Below are positions 9,076-17,375 of a stretch of 38,360 nt of DNA, one piece after another. The translations under genes and the position numbers were made by a program. The notes beneath the pieces were generated by a model. That model was not told the origin of the DNA and did no database searches. It saw nothing but the letters and a program-made list of their open reading frames with translations. This stretch comes from a virus. Within the stretch, counting starts at the first letter, position 1. Each line of letters begins with the position of its first letter. The stretch lies in IMG/VR virus record IMGVR_UViG_3300025889_000335, positions 1 to 38,360 of that record; one strand, written 5' to 3'.

Positions 9076-10379
9076 CACAGGCCTCCGTAGTTGACCATCA
9101 GGTAGCCGCTCTGGTGCTTGCTCACCAGGTGCGGTGCCACCTCAAGCAGTTCTTGCGCCATCACGCCGCGCTCGCGCCGGCCGAAGATGTCGTACTCGTA
9201 GATGCCAACACCGATCGGGTGCTCACCGACCTTGACAATGTTAGACTTCAGGCGCACATCCGAGAATGCACCCATACCGTAGAGCGACGCACCCGCGCCG
9301 GCCAGCGATCCGAGCCCGCCCCACAGACCGGAGTTGGCCTGCTGGTTTGCTTGGAATGCGCCCATGTTGTAGTTGCCCATTGCCGTTGCTGCGCCAAGGT
9401 AATTGGGCGCCTGCGCGGCGTTGGACCCCGGCACGAACGACGGCATTTGCGGGGGCTGGACCTGCTGGCCAGACACGAGCGCGTTCATCTCGTTCAGGCT
9501 CTGCACGCGGCGGCCCTGCTCTTCGGCAATGGCCTGCCCACGGTTGGTGTTCTGCCAGCCCGCCGCACCCTGCGCGGCGCTCAATGCGGCGTTGCCGGCT
9601 TGCTGCGACTGCATGTCTTGGCCGAATGCCTGCTGTTGCTGGCCAAGCAGCATGCTTTGCATGCGTGCCTGTTCCGCGCCGCCGGCTTCGACGGCATTGA
9701 AGCGCTCACGAGACTGCTGGTCACCCAGTTGTTGTTGGGCGAACTTCCACGCTTCGGAACCCGGCGTCAGGCCCTGGTTCGCCAGCTTCACGTCCAGCGA
9801 CGACTGTTGCCGGTTGTGAATGGGTTGCATGCGATCGAACGCCGCCTGCTCAAAGCGCTGGCGGTCGGCAGAGAAATTGGCCGCATTCGTGGTCTGCGTG
9901 GTCTGCGCGGGAGCGGACGTATCCCACTGCGACGTGGCAGGGCCGGTCTCGCGGGCGGGCATGCCGGCGGTGCTGAACGGCTGCGCCAGGTCATTGCCCA
10001 CGCGCCCCATGGTGCTGTTGGCAAGGTCGCTGCGACCGCGGGTCATGGCCACCTGGGAATCCAGCGCCCCCTGCAGCTGCGGGGTCAGCGACTGGTTCTG
10101 CTGCCATGTGGTTACGGCCTGGCCGGTGGCCGGATCGGTGCCAGCGGCTGACTGCCATGTCGTGCTGCCCCACGGCGTGAACTGGTTCGGCCTGCTGGCA
10201 AAGTTCTGCTGCGTGGCGATTTCCTTGGACGCGGCCGACTGTTCCGCCGCGGCGCCACGGTAGTCGGGCGCAGGCGGGGGCGAACTGTCCTTGCCACCGC
10301 CCTCGAGCGTAAGCAGGCGACCGCCCATGCTGCGGAATGCCCTTTCGGGCAGTATGCCGAAGTGCGGGTTGAGCCTCAT
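9075..10379 (-). CDS. Gln-rich virion protein with C-terminal S74 peptidase domain
   Basis: The 434-residue protein is very rich in Gln, Asn and Ala and ends with an S74 peptidase (intramolecular chaperone) segment at 373-434. That segment begins SDVRLKSNI, where the Ser-Asp and Lys are the catalytic signature, and includes GVMAQELLE. S74 domains help trimeric fibres fold and then cleave themselves off. The domain is short here and is not attached to the 610-aa fibre but to a separate protein. The ATG at 10379 overlaps the upstream TGA (ATGA) and follows GGAGGA; 15 codons of upstream frame were excluded. Confidence 0.75.
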   Translation of the reverse strand: MRLNPHFGILPERAFRSMGGRLLTLEGGGKDSSPPPAPDYRGAAAEQSAASKEIATQQNFASRPNQFTPWGSTTWQSAAGTDPATGQAVTTWQQNQSLTPQLQGALDSQVAMTRGRSDLANSTMGRVGNDLAQPFSTAGMPARETGPATSQWDTSAPAQTTQTTNAANFSADRQRFEQAAFDRMQPIHNRQQSSLDVKLANQGLTPGSEAWKFAQQQLGDQQSRERFNAVEAGGAEQARMQSMLLGQQQQAFGQDMQSQQAGNAALSAAQGAAGWQNTNRGQAIAEEQGRRVQSLNEMNALVSGQQVQPPQMPSFVPGSNAAQAPNYLGAATAMGNYNMGAFQANQQANSGLWGGLGSLAGAGASLYGMGAFSDVRLKSNIVKVGEHPIGVGIYEYDIFGRRERGVMAQELLEVAPHLVSKHQSGYLMVNYGGL

Positions 10380-10825
10380 GCAGACTTCCTCCGTACGTAC
10401 TCGCCGGCATTGAGCCAGCGGCAATCTTCGCGGGCCATCTTCAGGATGTACAGCGGCACGCCATCATCCCAGCCATTGGCAAGGCAATCATAGTCTTGGA
10501 ATCCCATCTTGCGATCGAACCGCAACGCCCTGTGGTTATTTCCAGCCACCGCCGCGAACAGATATTTTACACCGACCTGGACGAATGGGTAACGGAAAGT
10601 TTCGCGAATCAGTTCACGGCTAACCCAGTTTCCATCGCCCGCCGTATGGATCCATGCCACGTTGCCCATGAACCCGTTAAAGCCCACCACGCCGATGAGT
10701 TTACCATCGGCGTTGGTACGACCGAGCGCTTGGAAATCCGCGCTCGGAGCAATATGCACCTTGTGCTCATGCAGAAACCTCCACAGAGCTTCTTTGAGAG
10801 CGTCGGTGTTGGACACGACGATCAC
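10376..10825 (-). CDS. GNAT family N-acetyltransferase
   Basis: The 149-residue protein has the GNAT acetyl-CoA-binding pattern: a beta strand ending in a pyrophosphate loop (VGVKYLFAAVAGNN) and the helix NNHRALRFDRKMGF (about 97-110), then a C-terminal strand. It would transfer an acetyl group to an amine. The start is GTG at 10825, six bases after AGGAGG and overlapping the upstream TGA (GTGA); the upstream extension in frame has no ribosome site. Lying between tail genes, it might acetylate a virion or host protein; the substrate is unknown. Confidence 0.78.
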   Translation of the reverse strand: MIVVSNTDALKEALWRFLHEHKVHIAPSADFQALGRTNADGKLIGVVGFNGFMGNVAWIHTAGDGNWVSRELIRETFRYPFVQVGVKYLFAAVAGNNHRALRFDRKMGFQDYDCLANGWDDGVPLYILKMAREDCRWLNAGEYVRRKSA

Positions 10826-12492
10826 ATCAAACCTCCTGGAATGTAGATCAGTTTCCAGCTGGTGAAGATGGTACCAGGCAGCGCAATCACCGACATGCGC
10901 AGTGAGCAGTAGGCGCCGAGGCCATCGGCGCCCAACCATGCAAAGAACGCCGCATCGGCGTCGCTCCAGATTGCCGTGTCCCACACACCAGTATCCCACA
11001 GATCACCCTGGTCTCCGGTGAACGACGGTGTACCGGCGGTTCCGCGCGTAGCCCATTCGGTATTGACCTGCGCACGTACGGCGGGGGCTGATGCGGACTG
11101 AAACATGGGCATGATGAGCTGCGGCCGCTTCAGCGCCACCGGATTGTCGGGATCGGTGGCATAGGCGGTTTGTATATCACCAACAACGGATGCGCCCACC
11201 GTGCCATCGTAAAGTTCATCATCCGTATTGGCGGTGAATGCCTGGCCCACCTTTCCGCCCAGCATGCCAAAGTAAAGCTCGCCGTCCAACTGCTCCATGC
11301 ACACCATGGGTATCTTGGAGAACGTGCTCCATGCTGTACCCAGCATGGAGAAAATGTACTGCTTGGAAGAAACACCATTGTTGCGCGGAGTAGCAATGAT
11401 GACAGACTGCTCAGCAATGTGCGGCAAGATCTGCCAGTAGCGCTGACCACGAGTGGCTTTGACGTCTGCGCCAACCACTTCGCCGTAGCGGTAAGCGGGG
11501 GTGTCATTGACGCTTTGCGGGTCGATAAGCCCGCGCGCAGACATGAGCTTGGACAGGTACTCCACACCGCGTTCCGTTACGATGCCGACGTCTCCGCCTT
11601 GCTTTGAGAAAAACCTGCGACCCTCCGGCACAATGCCGAGATACCACGTGCCCGCAAGGCTAAACGTGTCGGCGCCTGCAGGATCGGTGCCTTCGTAGAT
11701 CAGCACATCGCCCGACGTGCTGATGATTACAAGCTTGTCGTCTACGCCGTCGCCGCTGTCTACGGTCCACGAAGTGATGCCCGCAATGGCGCCGCCATGC
11801 TTGAACAGCGGCCCGAAGTCAAACAGCGTACTGTTACCGGTGATGGCGTTGACGTCCAGATAAAACGCCTGGGTGGTATTGCTGCGCACAAACCACAGCC
11901 TGTTCTTCCACGACGTCACGTAATCGAAGTCGGCTGCGTAGGCTGCACCATCACCCGTGATGCCTGCAGTGCGGCTGACCCATCCGCCAACCGCATCGTA
12001 GGTGGCATATCCGTAGCCACCAGAGCATGCGCACAGGTAGCTGGCAGCAGAGTTGGTGAAGTTCACGTAGCTGAACTCACCGGGCTGATCTTGACCAGAC
12101 GCGGTAAGCACAGCTGACGGAGTGGTGGCCTCATCGGACCTATCCGTTACATCGTAGATTTTCTCATCGGACGCGCAGGCGAACAGCTTATTGCCATAGG
12201 CAGAGCTGCCAGGGGACGGGCGGTATGCCATCAGCGTATTGACGTCAGCCTCGGTGCCAATACCGCCGATGTTAGTGGTCCACCGTTTGTACCCACCGCG
12301 AAGCTCGTTGCCGTAACGACGCACCCACCAGTTATTGAGAATGGTAGCGGTAAGCGGATCCTGCGCCGTCAGCGGTGACGTCGCGTTCAGCCCTTTGGTG
12401 GGGGCTGGGAAGATGGCCGCCTTGTTGATCTGCGTCTGCGACGCAGTGCGGGTCGGGCTCTTCCGTGTGATGGGGGTCGGCTTGAGCGGCAT
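10822..12492 (-). CDS. Tail nozzle/stabilisation protein
   Basis: The 556-residue protein matches the podovirus tail-needle-side stabilisation or nozzle family (P22 gp10 / T7 gp12 functional class). The N-terminal block (KGLNATSPLTAQDP, then ATILNNWW and LRGGYKRW, about 33-70) is characteristic. The rest is beta-rich and propeller-like, with repeated G-x-L-Y/W strands. It would close the tail tube. The gene overlaps the adaptor stop (TGATG); its ribosome site is weak, suggesting coupling to the adaptor. Confidence 0.78.
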   Translation of the reverse strand: MPLKPTPITRKSPTRTASQTQINKAAIFPAPTKGLNATSPLTAQDPLTATILNNWWVRRYGNELRGGYKRWTTNIGGIGTEADVNTLMAYRPSPGSSAYGNKLFACASDEKIYDVTDRSDEATTPSAVLTASGQDQPGEFSYVNFTNSAASYLCACSGGYGYATYDAVGGWVSRTAGITGDGAAYAADFDYVTSWKNRLWFVRSNTTQAFYLDVNAITGNSTLFDFGPLFKHGGAIAGITSWTVDSGDGVDDKLVIISTSGDVLIYEGTDPAGADTFSLAGTWYLGIVPEGRRFFSKQGGDVGIVTERGVEYLSKLMSARGLIDPQSVNDTPAYRYGEVVGADVKATRGQRYWQILPHIAEQSVIIATPRNNGVSSKQYIFSMLGTAWSTFSKIPMVCMEQLDGELYFGMLGGKVGQAFTANTDDELYDGTVGASVVGDIQTAYATDPDNPVALKRPQLIMPMFQSASAPAVRAQVNTEWATRGTAGTPSFTGDQGDLWDTGVWDTAIWSDADAAFFAWLGADGLGAYCSLRMSVIALPGTIFTSWKLIYIPGGLM

Positions 12493-13241
12493 CAGCTACC
12501 GTAGCCCGTATCGGGCACAGAGGTGTAGCCATTGATGAGCGGCACGCCAGGGCGACGTCCGACATTGAGCACCGGCGCGCTGCCGGTATTCACGCCCACA
12601 CGCGAATTGTAGGCAATAATGAAGTCGCGCGTGGCGGCCTCCGAATCGAAGCCCTTCCACTCGAGGTACTTGGCGCGGCCCAGCAGCGTGATGAGGTTCG
12701 TGTCCAGCACGAACGTATCGCCGTTCTTATCCGCCTGGTCCTTGTACAGGGTGGCGTCATCGGCGTCGATCACCTGCCCGCGGGACAGGTACATGTAATC
12801 GAAGTCGACCGCGCTGTCCGGGGCGTTCATGAAGATGAGCTGGTCGCCGCGAAGCTGCCAGGTCAGCTGCATGAGAGTACCGACGTTCCTGACCGTGTAG
12901 GCCATCCACGACTGGTTGCTGATCGGGCCGGCCGCGGGAAGCTGCGAGCTGGAATCCCACTGCGACTGGTCGATGAACTTGTAGAAATCGTCGGGCAGGT
13001 CGAACGCGGTTTCCTGTTCGCCTGGCGTGCCGGCGACCACGGACAGCGACGTCTTGATCGTCAGGTCCTGCCAATCGTACATGGTCAGGAGCTCCAGAAG
13101 CCCGTTGTTCACGGCCGCGCCCATCTGGAGTACGGCGGAGTCCGTAGACCCCGCCGGATCTGCGGGAATGGGATGCCCTACCATCCGAGCAATCTGCTGG
13201 ATGATGTCCCCGTACGTGCTGACGGAAATGGTGTAGGGCAT
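12492..13241 (-). CDS. Head-tail adaptor (tail tube A-like)
   Basis: The 249-residue protein resembles podovirus adaptor proteins that connect portal and nozzle (T7 gp11 / P22 gp4 class). Helical N-terminal region (TYGDIIQQIARMVG, VNNGLLELLTMYDWQDL, about 9-60), a beta-rich middle (DLPDDFYKFID near 81-91), and a C-terminal helical part. It precedes the nozzle gene with a one-base overlap, as these two proteins commonly do. AAGGAG lies six bases before the ATG. Confidence 0.72.
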   Translation of the reverse strand: MPYTISVSTYGDIIQQIARMVGHPIPADPAGSTDSAVLQMGAAVNNGLLELLTMYDWQDLTIKTSLSVVAGTPGEQETAFDLPDDFYKFIDQSQWDSSSQLPAAGPISNQSWMAYTVRNVGTLMQLTWQLRGDQLIFMNAPDSAVDFDYMYLSRGQVIDADDATLYKDQADKNGDTFVLDTNLITLLGRAKYLEWKGFDSEAATRDFIIAYNSRVGVNTGSAPVLNVGRRPGVPLINGYTSVPDTGYGS

Positions 13242-13250
13242 CCCGACTCC

Positions 13251-13829
13251 TTACTTCTTGCGCTGCGCTGCGCGCAGTTCCTCGATGATCTTCGCCTGGT
13301 CCTGGATCGCCGCCTGCATTGCGGCGATGTCGCTGTCGCGCTTCTGGAGCTCGGCCTGCACCTTACGGAGCGGCTCCGCGTCCTTGGCCGCGGCCAGGAA
13401 GGCCTCCGCGCGCTGCTTGAGCTGGGTGGCACCCGGCAGCTTCTGGCAGATGTCATCGCGGAGCACCGCCATGTGCTCCACCGTGCGCACGCCGAAGTAG
13501 CGGAACTCCTCGACCTGCGACAGGCTCAGAATGCCCCACGCTTCGAGCGGGGTGCCGACCAGGCCTTCGTTGTCGTGGTTTTTCTTCCAGTGCTCGTACT
13601 GCTGGGCGAAGCGCGCCTTGTCGGTGTTGGTCACCGGGCGCAGGATGATGTTGTTCCGGTCGCCCGGCACCATGATGTTGATGTACTCGACGTCCTCGAA
13701 GACGGGCCGTCCCGCCTCCTGGGACTTCTCGCCGTTCTGCTTCGCCTTGACGAAGAACCTCACCGCGAGGCGCTCGTCGCCCTGCCGGGGCTTTACGAAG
13801 TCATTCACATCGAAGTCTGCTGTTTGCAT
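13251..13829 (-). CDS. Structural-operon protein with C-terminal coiled coil
   Basis: The 192-residue protein has a mixed N-terminal half (residues 1-110, including NIMVPGDRNNIILRPVT) and a long Ala/Gln/Glu helix (about 125-190) with heptad-like spacing. I recognise it only as a type common between capsid and tail-adaptor genes of podoviruses. It may be a head-completion or minor head protein. AGGAG stands seven bases before the ATG at 13829. Confidence 0.65.
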   Translation of the reverse strand: MQTADFDVNDFVKPRQGDERLAVRFFVKAKQNGEKSQEAGRPVFEDVEYINIMVPGDRNNIILRPVTNTDKARFAQQYEHWKKNHDNEGLVGTPLEAWGILSLSQVEEFRYFGVRTVEHMAVLRDDICQKLPGATQLKQRAEAFLAAAKDAEPLRKVQAELQKRDSDIAAMQAAIQDQAKIIEELRAAQRKK

Positions 13830-13860
13830 ATCGTGCTCCTAAGCCTTAGTCAAACCAGCT

Positions 13861-13882
13861 GCCGACCTCGACCCCGGTCGGC
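13861..13882 (-). other. Intergenic stem-loop
   Basis: GCCGACC and GGTCGGC form a perfect 7-bp stem with an 8-base loop between the 89-aa and 192-aa genes. No T-run follows, so it is not a convincing terminator; an mRNA processing or stability element is more likely. Confidence 0.45.
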
Positions 13883-13889
13883 GTGGGGA

Positions 13890-14159
13890 TTACTTCTGCC
13901 AGAACAGCGTGACGTTGATGGACCCGCTCACCAGCGTCATGTAGCAGTCCGAGGTGAACTCGCCCGGGAACCAGTGGAACCCGATGGCGGGGGTGATGCT
14001 GCCCGACTTCGCGGTTCCGCCGGAACCGCCGTCCTTGAAGTTGATGATGCCGGACGAAGTGCTGTTGACGTAGAAACCGACCAGCTTGGCCGGTACGCCG
14101 GAGGGCGACACCTGACCCGAAGCGGCCAGGTTGGTCATCGAATTGCCGGGGTTCATCAT
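13890..14159 (-). CDS. Small beta-rich structural protein
   Basis: The 89-residue protein is rich in Ser, Gly, Thr and Val and looks all-beta (VGFYVNSTSSGIINFKDGG, then SGSITPAIGFHWFPGEF). Small proteins of this kind next to capsid genes are often head decoration or fibre-like proteins; I cannot name the family. The ATG at 14159 overlaps the TGA of the methyltransferase fusion (ATGA); a second ATG one codon later is equally possible. Longer upstream readings overlap the methyltransferase coding frame and are rejected. Confidence 0.65.
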   Translation of the reverse strand: MMNPGNSMTNLAASGQVSPSGVPAKLVGFYVNSTSSGIINFKDGGSGGTAKSGSITPAIGFHWFPGEFTSDCYMTLVSGSINVTLFWQK

Positions 14160-15463
14160 GCCTGTTCCCTCATGACATAGAAAATGGACGAGATGGACTC
14201 CTCTTCCGAATGCAGGATGCGGAAGCCCATATTCCTGAACTGCTGCGCCCACCACAAGTGCGGGCGCACCGTCAGATGCAACGAGTGGCCGGCCATGGCG
14301 CCCATGTTGTCATGCACGGTACTGACCTGGAAGAAGCATTTGCCGACGCATGCCATGATGTTGTGTATGGCGCTCTGCACCTGCTCGGTGGGGAGGTGCT
14401 CGAGCACGTCGGCGCAGTACCCGAAGTCTGCCTTGACGTGCATGGGCAGCGTCAGGTCCGCCTGCGTAAACGGCAGGTCCACGCCAGGGTCGCGTGAGTT
14501 TTCGGTGAAGTCCACCAGGTGCACCTCGAAGCCAGCGGCAGCAAGCTTCACGCCAGCGCGACCGGTGCCGCACCCGAAGTCGATCAGGGACCCGCGACGC
14601 TCCGCCACCAGGTCGAGGAACACGGGCACGACATTCTCGCCAGGAGCGAGCTCACGGTATTCGGGGTGGTTCCACATTTCCGAGTACTTGACGGCTTCGG
14701 CCACCTTGTCCGGATTGTGGTACATGTCGGGCAGCAGTCCGTAACCATGCACGTGCAGCTCCACGCCCAGCGCTTTGAGGTCTGCGCTGGTACGCTGAAA
14801 CTTCTCGGCCTGCATTTTCATGGTCAACGAGCACAGATACGTCTTGCCATTGAAATCCACGTAGGCGCACGGATCGCCATCGTTGATCTTCTGGTGAATG
14901 GCGTGGGACGAGTCGCCCTCGTGTGACGAGTCATACCCGAAGCAGTGCATCTCGCGGTAGCCCATGGCATAAGCCACGCATAGCGCGGTATTGCCCACGG
15001 ACGCTGCGCCTCCAATCAGCGCGTACTCGGGATAGTCGTCGGGGAATAGCTCCTCGGTCTGTGGCCCCACATCCAGCTGCCACAGGACTGCATCGGGTAC
15101 CGCATCGAACAGTGCGGGGTGAACTTGCGACGCAAACAGATGCGTACCGGCCGGCCCGATCAGAGACTTGGTTTCGATGCGGGCATCCAGAATAACTTGG
15201 TAATCCACGTAGATACCGTGGAGCGCCAGGAAATTTGCGCAGTTGTTGAGGGCGAACACCGTATGGCCGGCCTTGGCCATTTCGCGGATCTTTTCCAGAT
15301 CCTTCTTGATGCTTGGACCGGAGCCGCACATAATGGCGACACCGCAGTGGGCGGGGGCGGCGGTCAGCCACTTGTTCGGCCGACGAGAGTTGGCGCGGAT
15401 CTGCTCGAACAGCACCTCGTCGTCGGTGTTGCAGACGACATTGATGGGCAGCACCAGGGGCAT
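14156..15463 (-). CDS. DUF115 (Maf/MptE-like) - SAM methyltransferase fusion
   Basis: The 435-residue protein has two domains. Residues about 40-240 resemble DUF115/MptE-like domains, also found in Maf flagellin glycosyltransferases: GSGPS (47-51), ALNNCANFLALHGIYVDY (71-88), and GGAASVGNTAL with a buried DSSHEGD loop (177-184). Residues 280-435 are a class I SAM-dependent methyltransferase: LIDFGCGTG (293-301), acidic VDF (317-319), and ADVLEHLP (351-358). I chose the ATG at 15463 with GGGAG five bases upstream; the ATG at 15523 is possible. It sits between decoration and head genes, so it may modify a virion or surface glycan, but this is inference. Confidence 0.75.
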   Translation of the reverse strand: MPLVLPINVVCNTDDEVLFEQIRANSRRPNKWLTAAPAHCGVAIMCGSGPSIKKDLEKIREMAKAGHTVFALNNCANFLALHGIYVDYQVILDARIETKSLIGPAGTHLFASQVHPALFDAVPDAVLWQLDVGPQTEELFPDDYPEYALIGGAASVGNTALCVAYAMGYREMHCFGYDSSHEGDSSHAIHQKINDGDPCAYVDFNGKTYLCSLTMKMQAEKFQRTSADLKALGVELHVHGYGLLPDMYHNPDKVAEAVKYSEMWNHPEYRELAPGENVVPVFLDLVAERRGSLIDFGCGTGRAGVKLAAAGFEVHLVDFTENSRDPGVDLPFTQADLTLPMHVKADFGYCADVLEHLPTEQVQSAIHNIMACVGKCFFQVSTVHDNMGAMAGHSLHLTVRPHLWWAQQFRNMGFRILHSEEESISSIFYVMREQA

Positions 15464-15529
15464 GGACGCTCCCGGGTTCTGGTGCTTCATCTTGAGGTTG
15501 TGGTACGGAAGCAGCACTCGCATCTCCTG

Positions 15530-15562
15530 AAAAAATCCCGGAAGCGCCCCCGCGCTCCCGGG
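15530..15562 (-). terminator. Rho-independent terminator after the decoration gene
   Basis: On the minus strand, an 11-bp stem (15562-15552 with 15547-15537, one G-U pair) closes a four-base loop and is followed by A then six T. This is a textbook intrinsic terminator 20 bases after the decoration stop. It would cap the highly expressed capsid-decoration transcript and reduce downstream expression; readthrough or another promoter must serve the genes to the left. Confidence 0.88.
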
Positions 15563-15581
15563 TAAGGCCCTGCGAGGAGTC

Positions 15582-16121
15582 TTACGTGACGCGACCCTGC
15601 TTGGTCGGGCGCTGCAGCATGACGCGCACCGTGGTGCGGCTCGCGGCCGCGCTCGCCACGGCAGCCACGGCGGCACCGTCGATTTCCTTGCCCGAGCCGG
15701 TGCCGGCGATCAGGCCGGTGGTGAGCACGCCGACCGCGGCACCCGCCGCGAGCGAGATGGTGCACGTCTTCTTGACCGTCGCCACGCCGCCGATCTGGTA
15801 CCAGCCGTACTGGCTGGCGACGTTCGCCGACATGGCGATCGCGATCGGGCGGGGGATGTTGCCACCGACCGCGCAGAGCGTGGTCTGGTACGTGCTCGGG
15901 TCGTAGGTCACCACCGAGCCGACCGCCGTGCTGGCGACGCCGAGCAGGTAGATGAACTCGCCCTCGCCCTGGGACGTGCCGCCCTGGGACTGCGACGAGG
16001 TCGACGGCGTGGCACCGTCGTCGACGCCGCGGACGATCGTGCCGAGCGCGTGGTTCTGGGTGGTGCTGGTGACGTTGAGCGGTTGGGCCCCGATGTAGGG
16101 CGAGCTGAGCTTGTAGGTCAT
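15582..16121 (-). CDS. Capsid decoration-like protein
   Basis: The 179-residue protein directly follows the major capsid gene and has the Gly/Ala/Ser/Thr-rich, beta-rich make-up of phage capsid cement proteins. It includes a GTIVRGVDDG segment (27-36), YLLGVASTAVGSVVTYD (58-74) and a C-terminal Ala-rich stretch. The order capsid then decoration, with its own terminator, supports high expression. AGGAG lies six bases before the ATG. No other function is suggested. Confidence 0.68.
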   Translation of the reverse strand: MTYKLSSPYIGAQPLNVTSTTQNHALGTIVRGVDDGATPSTSSQSQGGTSQGEGEFIYLLGVASTAVGSVVTYDPSTYQTTLCAVGGNIPRPIAIAMSANVASQYGWYQIGGVATVKKTCTISLAAGAAVGVLTTGLIAGTGSGKEIDGAAVAAVASAAASRTTVRVMLQRPTKQGRVT

Positions 16122-16157
16122 GGATGTCTCCTGGCTGAGTACGGTTGGGTTGTGGAA

Positions 16158-16188
16158 CGAGGCCGGTCGCCCTAGTGTTCCGGCCTCG
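16158..16188 (-). other. Stem-loop between capsid and decoration genes
   Basis: CGAGGCCGG and CCGGCCTCG form a perfect 9-bp stem with a 13-base loop just past the capsid stop. Only two T follow, so it may act as a partial attenuator or protect the capsid mRNA 3' end, tuning the ratio of capsid to decoration protein. Confidence 0.55.
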
Positions 16189-16194
16189 AATCCA

Positions 16195-17199
16195 TCAGCT
16201 CGAGATGAGGCGGCCGTGCTTGGCCTGGTTGTTGCAGGTCAGCGCCCCGGCCCAGGCCAGGATGGCGACCTCGGCGTCCTGGTTCACCGCGTAGCGGCGG
16301 TTCGGGCTCAGCGGCACCATGTTCCGCTTCGAGTGCGGGCGGTACTTGATGTGCTTCGTGTTGAGGAAGTACATCGTCTTGGTCGTCGCGCCCGACCCGT
16401 ACGCGGTCGACGGGTAGTACAGGCCGCCGTCGAGCACCACGTCCGCCGTCATGAACTGGACGGTGTTGAAGCCGAGCTTCGCCTTGTTGCCGTCGGTGAA
16501 GCGCTGCTGGCTCTGGAGCGACGCCATGTACAGGCCCCACATGAACTGGTCCGCGATGATGAGGTCCGGCGCATCGCGGCCCTGCACGAGCAGGGACCAG
16601 ATGTAGTTCATGTAGCCCTGGATGGTTGCCGAGGTCATTGCCGCCGGGTTGTAGCAGGCGGGGCGCCAGAACGACCAGGTGGCGCGATCGATCGAGCCGT
16701 ACGTGCCGGTGTCGACGCGGTTGTTGGTCGGCGAGGCGTCGACCGGGACGATGCCGTCCAGGCCGATGATCTGCTTGCCGCCGGAACCCGTGCCGTCGCC
16801 GTAGAAGGCGGCGGCCATCAGGTTCTCCATCGTCGACTCGGCGACCGTGAGGCGCTGGTCGAGCAGGTCCATCATCTGCTGCGGCCCCGCGTTCTGCAGC
16901 TCCTCGAGGCCGGAGATGACCACCGGCACCGCGGCCTGCTTGAGGTTGAAGCGCGCGGCCGAGATGACGTCCTGGGCCGCGACCGGCAACAGGTCGTAGC
17001 CGCTGTACCATCCGGCGTTCGAGTTCTCCGCGAACGAGATCTCCTCGAAGATCTCGCTGCCGCCGTCCACGTTCTTCACGTTGCCGCGCGCCTTGATCCA
17101 CGCGAGGCCGGCGTTGTTGTTGGTGACGTTGTCCTGGACGACCTTGGTGCGGTTCTCGATCGTGGTCGCCACGATGTCGGTGACGGTGGGGAATGCCAT
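16195..17199 (-). CDS. Major capsid protein
   Basis: The 334-residue protein lies between scaffold and decoration genes and has its own promoter and a strong ribosome site (GGAGG seven bases before ATG). It has the expected make-up of a phage major capsid protein of the HK97-fold type: an N-terminal helix (TVTDIVATTIENRTK), a beta-rich middle with FNLKQAAVPVVISG (85-98), and a DLLDQRLTVAESTMENLMAAAFYGDG helix region. No protease is encoded, in keeping with the separate scaffold. Two long frames overlapping it are shadows. Confidence 0.82.
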   Translation of the reverse strand: MAFPTVTDIVATTIENRTKVVQDNVTNNNAGLAWIKARGNVKNVDGGSEIFEEISFAENSNAGWYSGYDLLPVAAQDVISAARFNLKQAAVPVVISGLEELQNAGPQQMMDLLDQRLTVAESTMENLMAAAFYGDGTGSGGKQIIGLDGIVPVDASPTNNRVDTGTYGSIDRATWSFWRPACYNPAAMTSATIQGYMNYIWSLLVQGRDAPDLIIADQFMWGLYMASLQSQQRFTDGNKAKLGFNTVQFMTADVVLDGGLYYPSTAYGSGATTKTMYFLNTKHIKYRPHSKRNMVPLSPNRRYAVNQDAEVAILAWAGALTCNNQAKHGRLISS

Positions 17200-17341
17200 G
17201 GAACACCTCCGGTGAATGAGATTATGGTTTTGTCTCGTTCAGCGGTGGGCCATCGGGCTCCGCATGCCGCCAGGACCAGCGGCACTACAACCATGCTTCC
17301 TACCCTTAGCTTTCGGGCCGCGGGTAGGTGGAGCACAGACC

Positions 17342-17370
17342 ATCATAACGCGCTGTTTGCGCGTTGTAAA
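17342..17370 (-). promoter_or_regulatory. Sigma70-like promoter of the major capsid gene
   Basis: On the minus strand TTTACA (17370-17365) and TATGAT (17347-17342) are separated by 17 bases. The spacer is itself an inverted repeat (ACGCGC-AAACA-GCGCGT), so a repressor or a cruciform may control it. The roughly 140-base leader also contains CTACCC (17327-17322 on the minus strand) pairing with GGGTAG (17305-17300). Transcription would begin near 17335 and read the capsid and decoration genes up to the terminator at 15530. Confidence 0.68.
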
Positions 17371-17375
17371 TACTT

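Noticed and set aside
9018-10151. 377-aa + strand frame
   Set aside because: It is antisense to the S74-domain protein and shows shadow-type Arg/Leu/Ala composition.
13173-14180. 335-aa + strand frame
   Set aside because: It is antisense to three coupled structural genes and has no ribosome site or family features.
16172-17206. 344-aa minus-strand frame over the capsid gene
   Set aside because: It is the shifted frame of the major capsid protein, with His/Arg/Pro-rich composition.
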